Shown here: piece by piece, positions 1-6,999 of the stretch
How the letters are laid out: each line of letters opens with the position of its first letter
How positions within the stretch are numbered: position 1 is the first letter of the stretch
The notes under the pieces: generated by a model
Database searches by the model: none
What the model saw: the letters and a program-made list of their open reading frames with translations, nothing else
What the model was told of the DNA's origin: nothing
Made by a program: the position numbers and the translations under genes
Assembly: GCA_964490895.1 (NCBI GenBank)
Contig: CAZBEI010000057.1
Coordinates: 1 to 18,143 of the forward strand
DNA from: JACRAO01 sp964490895
GTDB taxonomy: Bacteria > Bdellovibrionota > UBA1018
DNA length: 18,143 bases
Direction of reading: 5' to 3'

Positions 1-72
1 GGGGTTGCAGTCCTATTGCTCTTTTTGCTCCAACAAAACCCTGTTATAAAATTATTAGGATTTCACCATTGG

Positions 73-98
73 ACAGAGCTCCACCATTATGGATCTGT
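73..98 (-). terminator. Imperfect hairpin downstream of the large prepilin gene
   Basis: ACAGA-GC-TCCA, loop CCATTA, TGGATCTGT: a 9-bp stem with a 2-nt bulge, about 43 bases past the stop codon of the prepilin gene. There is no T-run on either side, so it is at best a Rho-assisted or RNA-stabilising structure. The remaining bases from 1 to 140 show no gene that I can support. Confidence 0.25.
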
Positions 99-140
99 GA
101 CCCTTTATTGGCTCAGCTTGCTTGTTTTATGTGTTTAGAC

Positions 141-1193
141 TCAGTATGCTTTACAGTAGGCGTATTCACTACCATATCCACCTCCAAAATAGTAGGTACT
201 CCACCCAGGTTTTGCAGAAACAAGACAACAGTAGCGTTGATGAGCAAATGCTCCCATTCCATACATCGTCACACCTTCATTTCCTGGTCCACACGGGGTT
301 CCACCTTGAGTGGAGATATCCTGACAACTCCATTTAGAAGTAAGTGTGGTCCACTTTAGGTACTGAGTATTCGTGCACTCAGGCGGCGTGGGAAAGGGTG
401 TGGGTGTGGGAAATATACCGCCTCCACCTCCCGCACCAGGGCTACTCAATAGTAATACAGGACTACTTACAATAGCTCTAAGTGGGGGACCTGCTGGTGG
501 ACTAAACCCTGAGGCAAGTCTAATTTCATAACGTGTTCTTACTGCGTTGGGGGCTGCCTGAGCGCATCGTACAGCTCCACCAGCACAGGTTGCAATGAAA
601 CTTGTAACCAACTCTAGTATGCACCGACTGCTTGCAGTCGCGCAAGGTGCTCCATCTATATCATAGCGCGCTGGACTTGCATTTGTTCCTGCAAAGCGTT
701 TTTTATTTGTCGCAGAAGGATCGCCCGGATCTGCCAAAAAAAAATCCTGTGACAATGGATTTCCACCCGCATCTTTGGCCACACAGCAATCAGGAAATAT
801 ACCAGTGCCTCCCGGCGGACATGTAGTAGCTATGCCATTTCCATTAAGGCAGCGATTGAGAAATTGATTCCCAGAATCATTCGCACTTATAAATTTTAAA
901 CTATTGAGACTTGTATTGATTGACTCAATGTCAGAAATATATTTTTCGGCTAGATTCTTGTGCTGATCACGAGTTGCAGTAAGTCTGAGTGATAAAATTT
1001 GCCTATTTTGTTGTGCAACAAGAGTAGCCATTGTCATGGCCATGGTTCCCAAAATACCTGCTGCCACAAGCGTTTCTGCAATGCCAAACCCTGATTTCCC
1101 GAAACACCTTGGCCAACTGCAAATTTTTAAAAGCACTCTACAGCGTTTTAAATTGCAAATAATGCATAAAAAAAGAGGGTGTACGCGTGGCAT
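141..1193 (-). CDS. Large modular type IV prepilin-like protein
   Basis: A class III (prepilin) signal is visible: KSG at residues 33-35, then FGIAETLVAAGILG, with Phe at +1 and Glu at +5 of the mature protein, followed by a hydrophobic helix. Such proteins are cut by PilD-type prepilin peptidase and join a pilus or pseudopilus. After an Ala/Ser/Asn-rich body comes a Gly-rich then Pro/Thr-rich hinge (about 253-271) and a 79-residue C-terminal module with six Cys (273, 290, 301, 322, 323, 347). That module starts CTNTQYLKW, resembling the QxLKW...W.C motif I recall from tail-fibre-like surface proteins. The start is uncertain: from the ATG the leader is 35 residues, unusually long and Cys-rich, and neither this ATG nor the in-frame GTG at 1136 has a clear ribosome binding site. 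It is the last gene of the leftward prepilin cluster but is separated from it by an insertion-sequence scar. Confidence 0.75.
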   Translation of the reverse strand: MPRVHPLFLCIICNLKRCRVLLKICSWPRCFGKSGFGIAETLVAAGILGTMAMTMATLVAQQNRQILSLRLTATRDQHKNLAEKYISDIESINTSLNSLKFISANDSGNQFLNRCLNGNGIATTCPPGGTGIFPDCCVAKDAGGNPLSQDFFLADPGDPSATNKKRFAGTNASPARYDIDGAPCATASSRCILELVTSFIATCAGGAVRCAQAAPNAVRTRYEIRLASGFSPPAGPPLRAIVSSPVLLLSSPGAGGGGGIFPTPTPFPTPPECTNTQYLKWTTLTSKWSCQDISTQGGTPCGPGNEGVTMYGMGAFAHQRYCCLVSAKPGWSTYYFGGGYGSEYAYCKAY

Positions 1194-1248
1194 CTATATG
1201 AAACGTTCGGTAAAAATTTCCAAAATATTGAAGAATTTTTTCTTTTTT

Positions 1249-1300
1249 GTTCTTTCCCAGCGATTCTGACCCCGCATTATTTCCTGGCGATTATGTCCCC
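1249..1300 (-). repeat. Two tandem degenerate copies of an IS-end-type repeat
   Basis: Read on the minus strand, GGGGACATAATCGCCAGGAA (start of unit 1, 1300 to 1274) is followed by GGGGTCAGAATCGCTGGGAA (start of unit 2, 1273 to 1249). The two share GGGG.CA.AATCGC..GGAA, which is 16 of 20 positions. Tandem GGGGACATAATC-type units are familiar to me as transposase-binding repeats at the ends of some insertion sequences. Confidence 0.6.
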
Positions 1301-1453
1301 TTATAGATTCTTCTGTCTTTCTATATTCATGTTTGAACTCAGAGAGATGGGGGAGCATGGAAGGGATAATTGCAATGAACAAGAAGCAAAGACAAGTCTA
1401 TCAATTAGCTATGGAGGTCATACGTCAAAAACTTACTATCGGACAAGTCATAC
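1249..1453 (+). mobile_element. Remnant of an insertion sequence (one end plus transposase N-terminus)
   Basis: The 260-bp gap between two prepilin genes holds two tandem copies of an IS-end-like repeat (1249-1300) and, inward of it, the first codons of a transposase-like helix-turn-helix protein (1375 onward). Homology appears to stop at about 1443-1450, beside the stop codon of the neighbouring prepilin gene, so the rest of the element has been lost. The left boundary is taken from the outer repeat and the right one from where the transposase resemblance ends; both are approximate. The family is uncertain: the protein start resembles ISNCY-type transposases as I remember them. Confidence 0.55.
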
Positions 1454-1476
1454 TTAAAACAGAAAATATGGTTTAG
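1375..1476 (+). pseudogene. Truncated transposase, N-terminal helix-turn-helix fragment
   Basis: A 33-codon reading frame begins at ATG 1375, preceded by GGAAGGGA at a suitable distance. It reads MNKKQRQVYQLAMEVIRQKL and then TIGQ before losing resemblance. That start, with xxLAMEVIxxKLTIxxA where helix-turn-helix transposases continue into a recognition helix, matches the N-terminus of ISNCY-like transposases as I remember them. The frame then runs antisense into the end of the PilX-like gene and stops at 1474-1476. A whole transposase would be several hundred residues, so this is a broken remnant. Assignment to a family would need a profile search. Confidence 0.5.
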
Positions 1477-2785
1477 ATCGATCTGTTCTATCAAATCCAT
1501 AGGTTCGTTTAAACTCCACTTGTTGCAAATTAGCATCTTTAAATACTTTACAGGAATAGGGGCTATTCTTGTTTGTGACAGGACAAGAAACAGGCAAAAG
1601 ACTGGATTTATTTTGAACCACCGCAGTCAATAAATCACCCGAATCTGTTTTTAAAAAAAATGTTGCTAGTTTTTCACGATTAGGATCTTCGCCTGCAACC
1701 GGAAACAAGGGATCACTCCATCCTAAAGCTGCAATCCCGCTATAGGCTTGTGCCCAGTCATCACAGCCCAATTCACAAATTCTGACTCGCTTATAGGTTG
1801 GTGCACACTCATCTGCCGCAGCCTGTGTCCTAATCAGGCCTCCAATGTGGGCATTCATTCCTAGGCCTGCAACATAATAAATTTGTTGGCCTATGAGAGT
1901 AATATCATCCACATTCACAAGACAGTTTTTACTGTAAGGAACAAAGTTTTGCACTCCATTGGTCATTCCACTCGAATCTACTAGATAGCTATTACTTGTA
2001 GTCAGTGCAATCAAGTCAACAATCTGTCCATCGGCAGGACGAAATCCAAAAAAACTTCCCTCATAAAAGGCCAAACCTGTTCCTCCCCCCAACTGTGCAA
2101 ATCGATTACAATTTTTATTAATTGGATCATAAAGCAAATAATTTCCCCACTGCACTCCCGGACAACGATAAAGTGGATCAGGTACTTCTTGTGTCACTCT
2201 TCCGTCAGCTTCCAAATGAGCAGAGTTAGGCAAAGTGCTGCGGATTGCAAATCCTTGTTGCCTTTTTTTACCATTTGATTCGGTCATAGACATTACAAAC
2301 TCCACCAGTCCTCGCTCAGGCTGAATTGCAACAATGGAAAAAATATAATCCACATTGTTAAATTTCATCGCCAAAAAATCCTTGTAACCATTAGAACAGG
2401 AAGAATCATTTTGATTTAGCACACATCCTTTTCCTTGATATTCGTAAATATCTTTTCCATTTGGATCTGAATTTATTGTAAAAACAGTGATGGGAACACC
2501 ACACCCTGAACCTTCTTTCAAAGACTGAAGAAATGGTTTAACACCTGCGGCACATTTTTGAACTTCTGCAATATAAAAAAACTCTGCACTCCGATAAGCA
2601 AGAAGCATAGTTTCCAAGCCGCCAGAAACAGTCATGGTAGAGCGAACATCTTTCACCTTATTTTGAGTCACTTTAGCCCTCTCACTTTGAACACTGAAAA
2701 TAAATAATCCCAAAAACATAATAGCTCCAAAAAGAGCCATACTCACAACTAAGTTTCCTTGTTTATTATGGGAACAAGACATCAA
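1454..2785 (-). CDS. PilX/GspK-like minor prepilin with large C-terminal domain
   Basis: The N-terminus MMSCSHNKQG is followed by NLVVSMALFGAIMFLGLFIF, a prepilin-like cleavage site (G10) plus one hydrophobic helix. Mature residue +1 would be Asn and +5 Ser instead of the usual Phe and Glu. Lack of Glu5 is known in GspK-type tip pseudopilins, and PilX is usual in this gene position, so PilX/GspK-like is the best label. At 443 residues it is much longer than PilX. The C-terminal 250 residues are beta-rich with many Cys and repeated Gly/Tyr/Phe turns, reminiscent of a propeller or adhesin, but I do not recognise a family. It overlaps the PilW-like gene by 20 bases, indicating one transcript and coupled translation. 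The last codons abut the insertion-sequence scar, so the native C-terminus may have been altered. Confidence 0.65.
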   Translation of the reverse strand: MMSCSHNKQGNLVVSMALFGAIMFLGLFIFSVQSERAKVTQNKVKDVRSTMTVSGGLETMLLAYRSAEFFYIAEVQKCAAGVKPFLQSLKEGSGCGVPITVFTINSDPNGKDIYEYQGKGCVLNQNDSSCSNGYKDFLAMKFNNVDYIFSIVAIQPERGLVEFVMSMTESNGKKRQQGFAIRSTLPNSAHLEADGRVTQEVPDPLYRCPGVQWGNYLLYDPINKNCNRFAQLGGGTGLAFYEGSFFGFRPADGQIVDLIALTTSNSYLVDSSGMTNGVQNFVPYSKNCLVNVDDITLIGQQIYYVAGLGMNAHIGGLIRTQAAADECAPTYKRVRICELGCDDWAQAYSGIAALGWSDPLFPVAGEDPNREKLATFFLKTDSGDLLTAVVQNKSSLLPVSCPVTNKNSPYSCKVFKDANLQQVEFKRTYGFDRTDRSKPYFLF

Positions 2786-4082
2786 AGGACGCCTCCTGAC
2801 CTGTATTCGAACTCAGCCGAAACCTCAGTTTCATCAAGCTCTCCTGTTTTAAGAGCGAAAATTCGCTAGAATATAATTTTTCAGAGCTTTCAGAAGCAAG
2901 TCCTGGTGGCATTATTGCAACAGGCAATTTGTGTACATCTTTTACTATTAAACATCCAGGTGCCTGGCAAGTTCCCTGCTGTGTATTGAGCATGAGATCC
3001 GTTAAGACATCAAACCGCTCAGTATTCAATGGAACTCCAGTGAGATCAAATAATTGAATTGCAAAAGTATGTTCAATTCGAATTTTAGATTGAATGTTCA
3101 TTACAATGACATCTTTTCCCTGACAAGTCAGGGTTTTGGGGGGTATAAGGTCACAATTTCTCACTCCAAAATTTCTTTGAGTCACTTTTTCATTTGACAA
3201 AATCTCGAGTGGCCCAACAGATCTAACAAAAGTAACAAATAATCTCTGTGGAAATTTTCCGGCGTTGCTGTTTTTTTCAGATTCAGATATGGCAGCACTC
3301 CCACCTGTAAATTGCCCCAAAACGTAAGGCTCTACTGGAACTCGCACCAAAGGGCTGGATAGAAGTTTTTTCCCAGGATTTCCAGGATCATTTTTAAGAT
3401 GATGCACACACTCTGTTGGTAAGGCTTGCGCACCTGGGTCGTAGGTAATGATCCCAGGAGTATTTTCGGTAACTTGCAGTACAGTGGGTTTGTCTGAATT
3501 AATCCAAAGTGTTGCAATGGGTGGGTTCATGAATGCAATGAGGCTCTGTATTTTAATTTCAATGGTCCCTGTTGCAAATGGCGAATCAGGAGGAGGAGTG
3601 ACCGTAAAAGTATTATTTGGAGGATTAAATACAGAACTGCCATAAGCTCCATTATTTGTATCTACCAAAACAGAATCGGGATTAATTTCGGGGAATAAGC
3701 AAATCGCTGTTACTGCCGGTGTTGTAGTTTTATCATAGTGGATATAGAGAAAAGAGGTGTCATTTGAACAGCGTTGACTATCTAAGTCTCGGCAAAAGCC
3801 GGGCTGAGGGATCAAAAATCGAGCCAATGGTCGATCCCCCAGAGAGGTCTTCCCCGAGAATCCAAAAAAACGACTGTCTCCACTGGGCATAAATCTTTGA
3901 ATATGACCACTGACCAAAGCCATCTCTGATTTTACAATATGGCGATTAAAAGATTCTACTGTTGCCTTTTGCCCCATCAAAAAAAGCGTAAAAAATCCCG
4001 TAATCACAACCAAACTCAGAGCTGTGCCAATCATAAGCTCTAATAACGAAAATCCTCGATTGCTCAAGTCGCTCATTACCAT
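2766..4082 (-). CDS. PilW-like minor prepilin
   Basis: Residues 1-10 MVMSDLSNRG form a short basic leader. The mature sequence FSLLELMIGTALSLVVITGF has Phe+1 and Glu+5 and leads into a long hydrophobic helix, a textbook class III signal processed by PilD-type peptidase. The LLELMIGTALSL pattern is typical of PilW, a minor pilin of the type IV pilus tip. At 438 residues it is longer than most PilW proteins. The body is beta-rich with few Cys. Two starts are possible: ATG at 4080-4082, overlapping the PilV-like gene by 7 bases, or the next in-frame ATG, which overlaps the PilV stop as TAATG. Both imply translational coupling. It lies between the PilV-like and PilX-like genes, the usual minor-pilin order. 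Confidence 0.78.
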   Translation of the reverse strand: MVMSDLSNRGFSLLELMIGTALSLVVITGFFTLFLMGQKATVESFNRHIVKSEMALVSGHIQRFMPSGDSRFFGFSGKTSLGDRPLARFLIPQPGFCRDLDSQRCSNDTSFLYIHYDKTTTPAVTAICLFPEINPDSVLVDTNNGAYGSSVFNPPNNTFTVTPPPDSPFATGTIEIKIQSLIAFMNPPIATLWINSDKPTVLQVTENTPGIITYDPGAQALPTECVHHLKNDPGNPGKKLLSSPLVRVPVEPYVLGQFTGGSAAISESEKNSNAGKFPQRLFVTFVRSVGPLEILSNEKVTQRNFGVRNCDLIPPKTLTCQGKDVIVMNIQSKIRIEHTFAIQLFDLTGVPLNTERFDVLTDLMLNTQQGTCQAPGCLIVKDVHKLPVAIMPPGLASESSEKLYSSEFSLLKQESLMKLRFRLSSNTGQEASFDVLFP

Positions 4083-4600
4083 TTGGACTTTCTAAAGGTG
4101 TAAAATATTTTCTGAACACTTTGATTTGCATTAGGGTTATCCCAGTAAGCCACCAAAGTGATCTCATACAAATAATCTTTTGCCTTTTTCTCACAATGAT
4201 CTACTTCTACACAAATCCGACCCCTGGATCCTGCTGCAGCCACATCCCCATTCCACTCCCGTCCAACCTCTACTATTTTTCTAAACGGCGAATTTGGAAC
4301 ACCAGGTGGTGGGGAAGGAGGAGAAATCATTCCACTAGCACTCAAACACTTACTGACTCTAGTAGGATCTATAGTAAATTTATTTTTACAATACTCATCT
4401 CCGTCATTAATCATTTGATATGGAATTTTTAAAACCGTATACGCAGTTTCTGCCAAAACTTGCTCCACCCACACTCTGCGGTCTTGCCTTGCTTCAAAAA
4501 CTCGACCTGACGTGATCAAATAAGCAAGCGCCATCAACCCCAATGAAAGAAGCCCGATTCCAATTAAAGCCGAGACGAGTGAAAAACCATGTTTAGACAT
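4076..4600 (-). CDS. PilV-like minor prepilin lacking Glu5
   Basis: The protein begins MSKHG followed by FSLVSALIGIGLLSLGLMAL, a very short prepilin leader cut after Gly5 and then the hydrophobic N-terminal helix. The pattern SxLIGIGLLSLGLMAL is characteristic of PilV (as in VLIALLVLSIGLLG), a minor pilin that helps prime pilus assembly. Mature residue +5 is Ser where PilV normally has Glu. The length, 174 residues, is normal. Four Cys in the second half could make disulphides. A GAGG ribosome binding site lies 9 bases before the ATG. It follows the 210-residue secreted protein gene by 26 bases and overlaps the PilW-like gene, so it is inside the same leftward operon. Confidence 0.72.
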   Translation of the reverse strand: MSKHGFSLVSALIGIGLLSLGLMALAYLITSGRVFEARQDRRVWVEQVLAETAYTVLKIPYQMINDGDEYCKNKFTIDPTRVSKCLSASGMISPPSPPPGVPNSPFRKIVEVGREWNGDVAAAGSRGRICVEVDHCEKKAKDYLYEITLVAYWDNPNANQSVQKIFYTFRKSKW

Positions 4601-4619
4601 CGGCAGAGCCTCTAAAATG

Positions 4620-4637
4620 GGCCTTTTTAAAAAGGCC
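4620..4637. repeat. Perfect 18-bp palindrome at the end of the 210-residue protein gene
   Basis: GGCCTTTTTAAAAAGGCC is fully self-complementary. As RNA it gives a 7-bp stem with a TTAA loop. It includes the last codons and stop of the upstream gene and ends 20 bases before the PilV-like ATG. It could partly terminate or set differential expression between the secreted-protein and prepilin genes; no T-run follows on the minus strand. Confidence 0.45.
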
Positions 4638-5259
4638 TACCGCCATTAAAATCAAAATTGTTTGGAACATAGCTAAGATTTTCGGCATTACCAGTAATAC
4701 AAAGATAATTAAATGCTGTTGCAGAAGCAGAAACAGCACCTCGATCTTCGTCTATAGTAATTTTTATTTTGAAATAGTAAAAAACAGAAGCGCCAATAAG
4801 ATTAAAACCAGTAGCTTTAGAGCTGTCGTATGTGTGCATACAATTTGCAAAGGGGGAAAGTCTAGAATAAAAACAATAAAACCCCGTAAGGTTTTTCTTT
4901 AGTGATGCCAAACCAGGTAGCAAGATTTTAATCTCGACCTCATCGAGCTTTATTGGAACAACTTGACCCGGAGTGCCGACTGGAGGAATAGAGGTTTGTG
5001 GAGCATCCCAACCAGTCCCAAGCGTGTCTACAGTTTGTTCTGTGACGTTTACAGTGATTTTCTGGTCAATATTAGACAAATTGGTTAAAGACAAATAAAT
5101 ATAACCCTGCGAACCACAAACTCCTTTAGTAAAATCAAAAAAAAACGCTGACGAAGACTTAACTGTGCTTTCTACACTTCTTGAGGCCACACCATGTTTG
5201 ATTGGCACAAATAAAGATAAGACGAAAAATAATACATAACGCATAATTATTTGCACCAT
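4627..5259 (-). CDS. Secreted protein of unknown function, prepilin-cluster partner
   Basis: The start MVQIIMRYVLFFVLSLFVPI is a signal peptide, probably cut near VAS at about residue 25, so the protein is exported. The mature part is Ser/Thr/Val-rich with alternating hydrophobic residues (YIYLSLTNLSN, KITVNVTEQT), suggesting a beta-sandwich. Cys appear at TKGVCGSQ, in FYCFYSRLSPFANC, and near LCITG. I do not recognise a family. Two starts are possible: ATG 5259 has no ribosome binding site, while Met6 (5244) has a weak GGTG upstream. It sits 26 bases before the PilV-like gene and 54 bases after the 129-residue secreted protein gene on the same strand, so a role in assembling or decorating the pilus-like structure is inferred from position only. 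Confidence 0.65.
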   Translation of the reverse strand: MVQIIMRYVLFFVLSLFVPIKHGVASRSVESTVKSSSAFFFDFTKGVCGSQGYIYLSLTNLSNIDQKITVNVTEQTVDTLGTGWDAPQTSIPPVGTPGQVVPIKLDEVEIKILLPGLASLKKNLTGFYCFYSRLSPFANCMHTYDSSKATGFNLIGASVFYYFKIKITIDEDRGAVSASATAFNYLCITGNAENLSYVPNNFDFNGGRPF

Positions 5260-5313
5260 TCTAATAGTTTACTTTATTATTATTTAAAGACAAGATTATT
5301 ATAACACGGCACA

Positions 5314-5703
5314 CTACTCAGCCAAGTCCACTGATCCCAAAAAGTTAAATACTAAATCAAAATAAAGAGCGATGGCCGCAGTGGGCAAATCTTCGCAGGC
5401 GACAAAGACTTCGTATCCAGACAAAACAGACACCAAATCTTTTTTTAAATAAATTTCAGCAACACTCTCTGCCAGGCAACTGGGATCTATTTGATGCCCT
5501 AATTGCGCTCCAGTCTTAAATAAAACATTTAGTTCTGACCGCACTGTGTGGTCAACAGGCTTCCTGATTCCTTCATTTTTAAATAAGGAAACAAGTTCAC
5601 TTCCACAACAAAAACCGCTCTGAATCTCAGCACCTTGAACTGTGGCCAAAGTAGCAGCCCCAAACACAAGAGCCGAGATCCACGAGATTTTTTTAAGTGT
5701 CAT
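5314..5703 (-). CDS. Small secreted Cys-containing protein of unknown function
   Basis: MTLKKISWISALVFGAATLA and then TVQGA form a clear Sec signal peptide, with cleavage after VQG or VQGA. The mature protein of about 105 residues is predicted mostly helical and acidic, with an adjacent Cys pair (SGFCCGSEL) and two further Cys (PSCLAE, VACEDL) that could form two disulphides. A strong ribosome binding site, GGAGGGTGTTGTT before ATG, supports this start. It is the first gene of the leftward series that ends in the prepilins, and may be cotranscribed with them. I do not recognise a family and give no function. Confidence 0.65.
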   Translation of the reverse strand: MTLKKISWISALVFGAATLATVQGAEIQSGFCCGSELVSLFKNEGIRKPVDHTVRSELNVLFKTGAQLGHQIDPSCLAESVAEIYLKKDLVSVLSGYEVFVACEDLPTAAIALYFDLVFNFLGSVDLAE

Positions 5704-5798
5704 AACAACACCCTCCCTCGAAAATCATCGGACTATTCATATTTGAGGCCGAAAAAGTCACCACCCTTTTTAAAAAAAGCGATGGTAAAAAGTGCCTT

Positions 5799-5823
5799 CC
5801 TTAGTTATTCAACCAAGGTTTTT
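5799..5823 (+). terminator. Hairpin followed by T-run, plus-strand orientation
   Basis: CCTTAGTT, loop ATTC, AACCAAGG (8-bp stem with one G-T pair) is followed directly by TTTTT on the plus strand. Both flanking genes are on the minus strand. On that strand the same hairpin is followed by AAGGCACTTTTT, so it may still end the barrel-protein transcript. The rest of 5704-5883 shows no gene. Confidence 0.4.
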
Positions 5824-5883
5824 AGGATAGAAACTTTATTATCAAATAACTTGCTCTACCGAAAGCAAAAAATACAGCTCTTG

Positions 5884-6525
5884 TTAAAACGTTGTGCCAA
5901 GATGCAGCAAAAATGAGGTGAACGTGCCACCAAAATCTACCACTCCACCTGGAGTTTGCTTTAACGCTCCAAACATATTATGAAAGGTCAGTGCTGCTCC
6001 AAAATAAAGCTGCCTGGTAAGCTCTAAATCCACACCTGGCCCCAAATGAACTCCAAACTCTACGGGAGAAACCGTGACACTGGGAGACACCAACCGACTG
6101 GGTTTATAAAATCCAAGTCCAAAAACAAGATAGGGAACTATTTTGTCATACCAGCTCAAATTGGTTCTCATCCCTGCCAATAAAGTTGCAAGAGAATATT
6201 TTCCGTCTGAATGTTCTGAGTAACCAATGCTTGTATCAAATCCAAACATGTCACTCACTCCATAAGTATAGTGGACACGAAATCCAATGCTATCTGCAAA
6301 ATTTGAACTTAAATTTCCCATCAAAAAGACCTGTCCCAAATCGAGAGCTAAATTATTAGAACCAGGAGAAAAGGGAGAAATGCCGAGCAAACTTTCCTTT
6401 ACCATTTGTGTTTTCTTTGTAGAAAAAGACTCTCCTACAGGATTTAGATTATTTGCAGCAGATAGACGCTGTTCAATTGCTATGAGAAAAATAAAAACAA
6501 AAAAAAGAGTAATTTTATGATTCAT
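5884..6525 (-). CDS. Outer-membrane beta-barrel protein
   Basis: With the start at MNHKITLFFVFIFLIAIEQR the protein has a signal peptide (cut near LSAA) and 213 residues. The mature part shows alternating amphipathic strands (RVHYTYGVSDMFGFDTSIGY, YLVFGLGFY, LYFGAALTFH) rich in Gly and aromatics, and ends in LHLGTTF. A terminal Phe is typical for substrates of the Bam complex. It looks like an eight-stranded OmpA/OmpW-size barrel, but I cannot name the family. A frame continues upstream to 6594, but the chosen ATG has GGAGGG 10 bases before it and the plausible promoter (6551-6579) lies inside that extension, so the longer form is unlikely. It lies 108 bases downstream of the PhaR-type gene. 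Confidence 0.72.
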   Translation of the reverse strand: MNHKITLFFVFIFLIAIEQRLSAANNLNPVGESFSTKKTQMVKESLLGISPFSPGSNNLALDLGQVFLMGNLSSNFADSIGFRVHYTYGVSDMFGFDTSIGYSEHSDGKYSLATLLAGMRTNLSWYDKIVPYLVFGLGFYKPSRLVSPSVTVSPVEFGVHLGPGVDLELTRQLYFGAALTFHNMFGALKQTPGGVVDFGGTFTSFLLHLGTTF

Positions 6526-6550
6526 GAAATCAACACCCTCCATAGCATAT

Positions 6551-6579
6551 ATTCTAACCCTATTCTTTGTGGTGCACAA
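6551..6579 (-). promoter_or_regulatory. Possible sigma70 promoter for the barrel protein
   Basis: On the minus strand, TTGTGC (6579-6574), a 17-base spacer, then TAGAAT (6556-6551), which is 5 of 6 to the -10 consensus. The -35 is weak. A start near 6544 gives a leader of about 20 bases with the GGAGGG site, matching the ATG at 6525. Confidence 0.38.
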
Positions 6580-6633
6580 ACAGTCACACAACAAAAAATA
6601 GGGCTAGAGCAGACTTTCTTGTCAAAAAACTGA

Positions 6634-6999
6634 CTACTGATTTAAAACAGGACGCGCTGTAGAGACTGGCGCTGCAGGAGCTGCAAGATCTTGATCGAAT
6701 TTTTTCATCTCTGCTCCAAGCTTAGTCTGAATAAAACCAGAAAAAGAACCATCCCCATAGCGGATGATTTCCTTTAATAACTCTACAGAAGGTTGAGTCT
6801 TCGCCTTGCGTTCAACCTCAAATAAGAGCTGCGTCAGTGTAGCTGACGTAATGTCGTTTTTTGTTTTATTGTCAATGACCCGTAAGTCCTCGCCACCCTT
6901 GATCATCTTAGCAATTTCATCAAGTGTCACATAGCTAGACTCATGCGTGTCATAAAGTTTACGATTCTGATACCTTTTAATGATTTTGACTTCTTTCAT
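6634..6999 (-). CDS. PhaR-type DNA-binding regulator (PHA accumulation regulator N-terminal domain)
   Basis: Residues 5-65 match the PHA accumulation regulator DNA-binding domain: the hallmark RYQNRKLYDT at 9-18, then SSYVTLDEIAKMIKGG and RVIDNKTKNDIT. In PHA-producing bacteria PhaR represses phasin genes and senses polymer. The C-terminal half here is short (121 residues in total, against about 150-190 for PhaR) and ends in an Ala/Pro-rich tail, so sensing may differ. No PHA synthase or phasin gene is in the window; proteins with this domain also occur in species without PHA, so the physiological target is open. A GGGGGAG ribosome binding site supports the ATG. A perfect palindrome, TTGACGTCAA, lies just upstream and could be an operator. 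Confidence 0.82.
   Translation of the reverse strand: MKEVKIIKRYQNRKLYDTHESSYVTLDEIAKMIKGGEDLRVIDNKTKNDITSATLTQLLFEVERKAKTQPSVELLKEIIRYGDGSFSGFIQTKLGAEMKKFDQDLAAPAAPVSTARPVLNQ

Noticed and set aside
1194..1382. A 62-codon minus-strand frame ending directly at the start of the large prepilin gene.
   Set aside because: It runs through the insertion-sequence end repeats in the antisense direction, has no ribosome binding site and shows no protein-like pattern; the IS remnant explains this DNA better.
5704..5883. A sigma54 promoter for the prepilin operon (an AGGCAC element on the minus strand).
   Set aside because: The second GC element at the right distance is missing.
6526..6594. A 23-codon N-terminal extension of the barrel protein.
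   Set aside because: It would place extra Cys and Arg before an otherwise complete signal peptide, and it covers the likely promoter.
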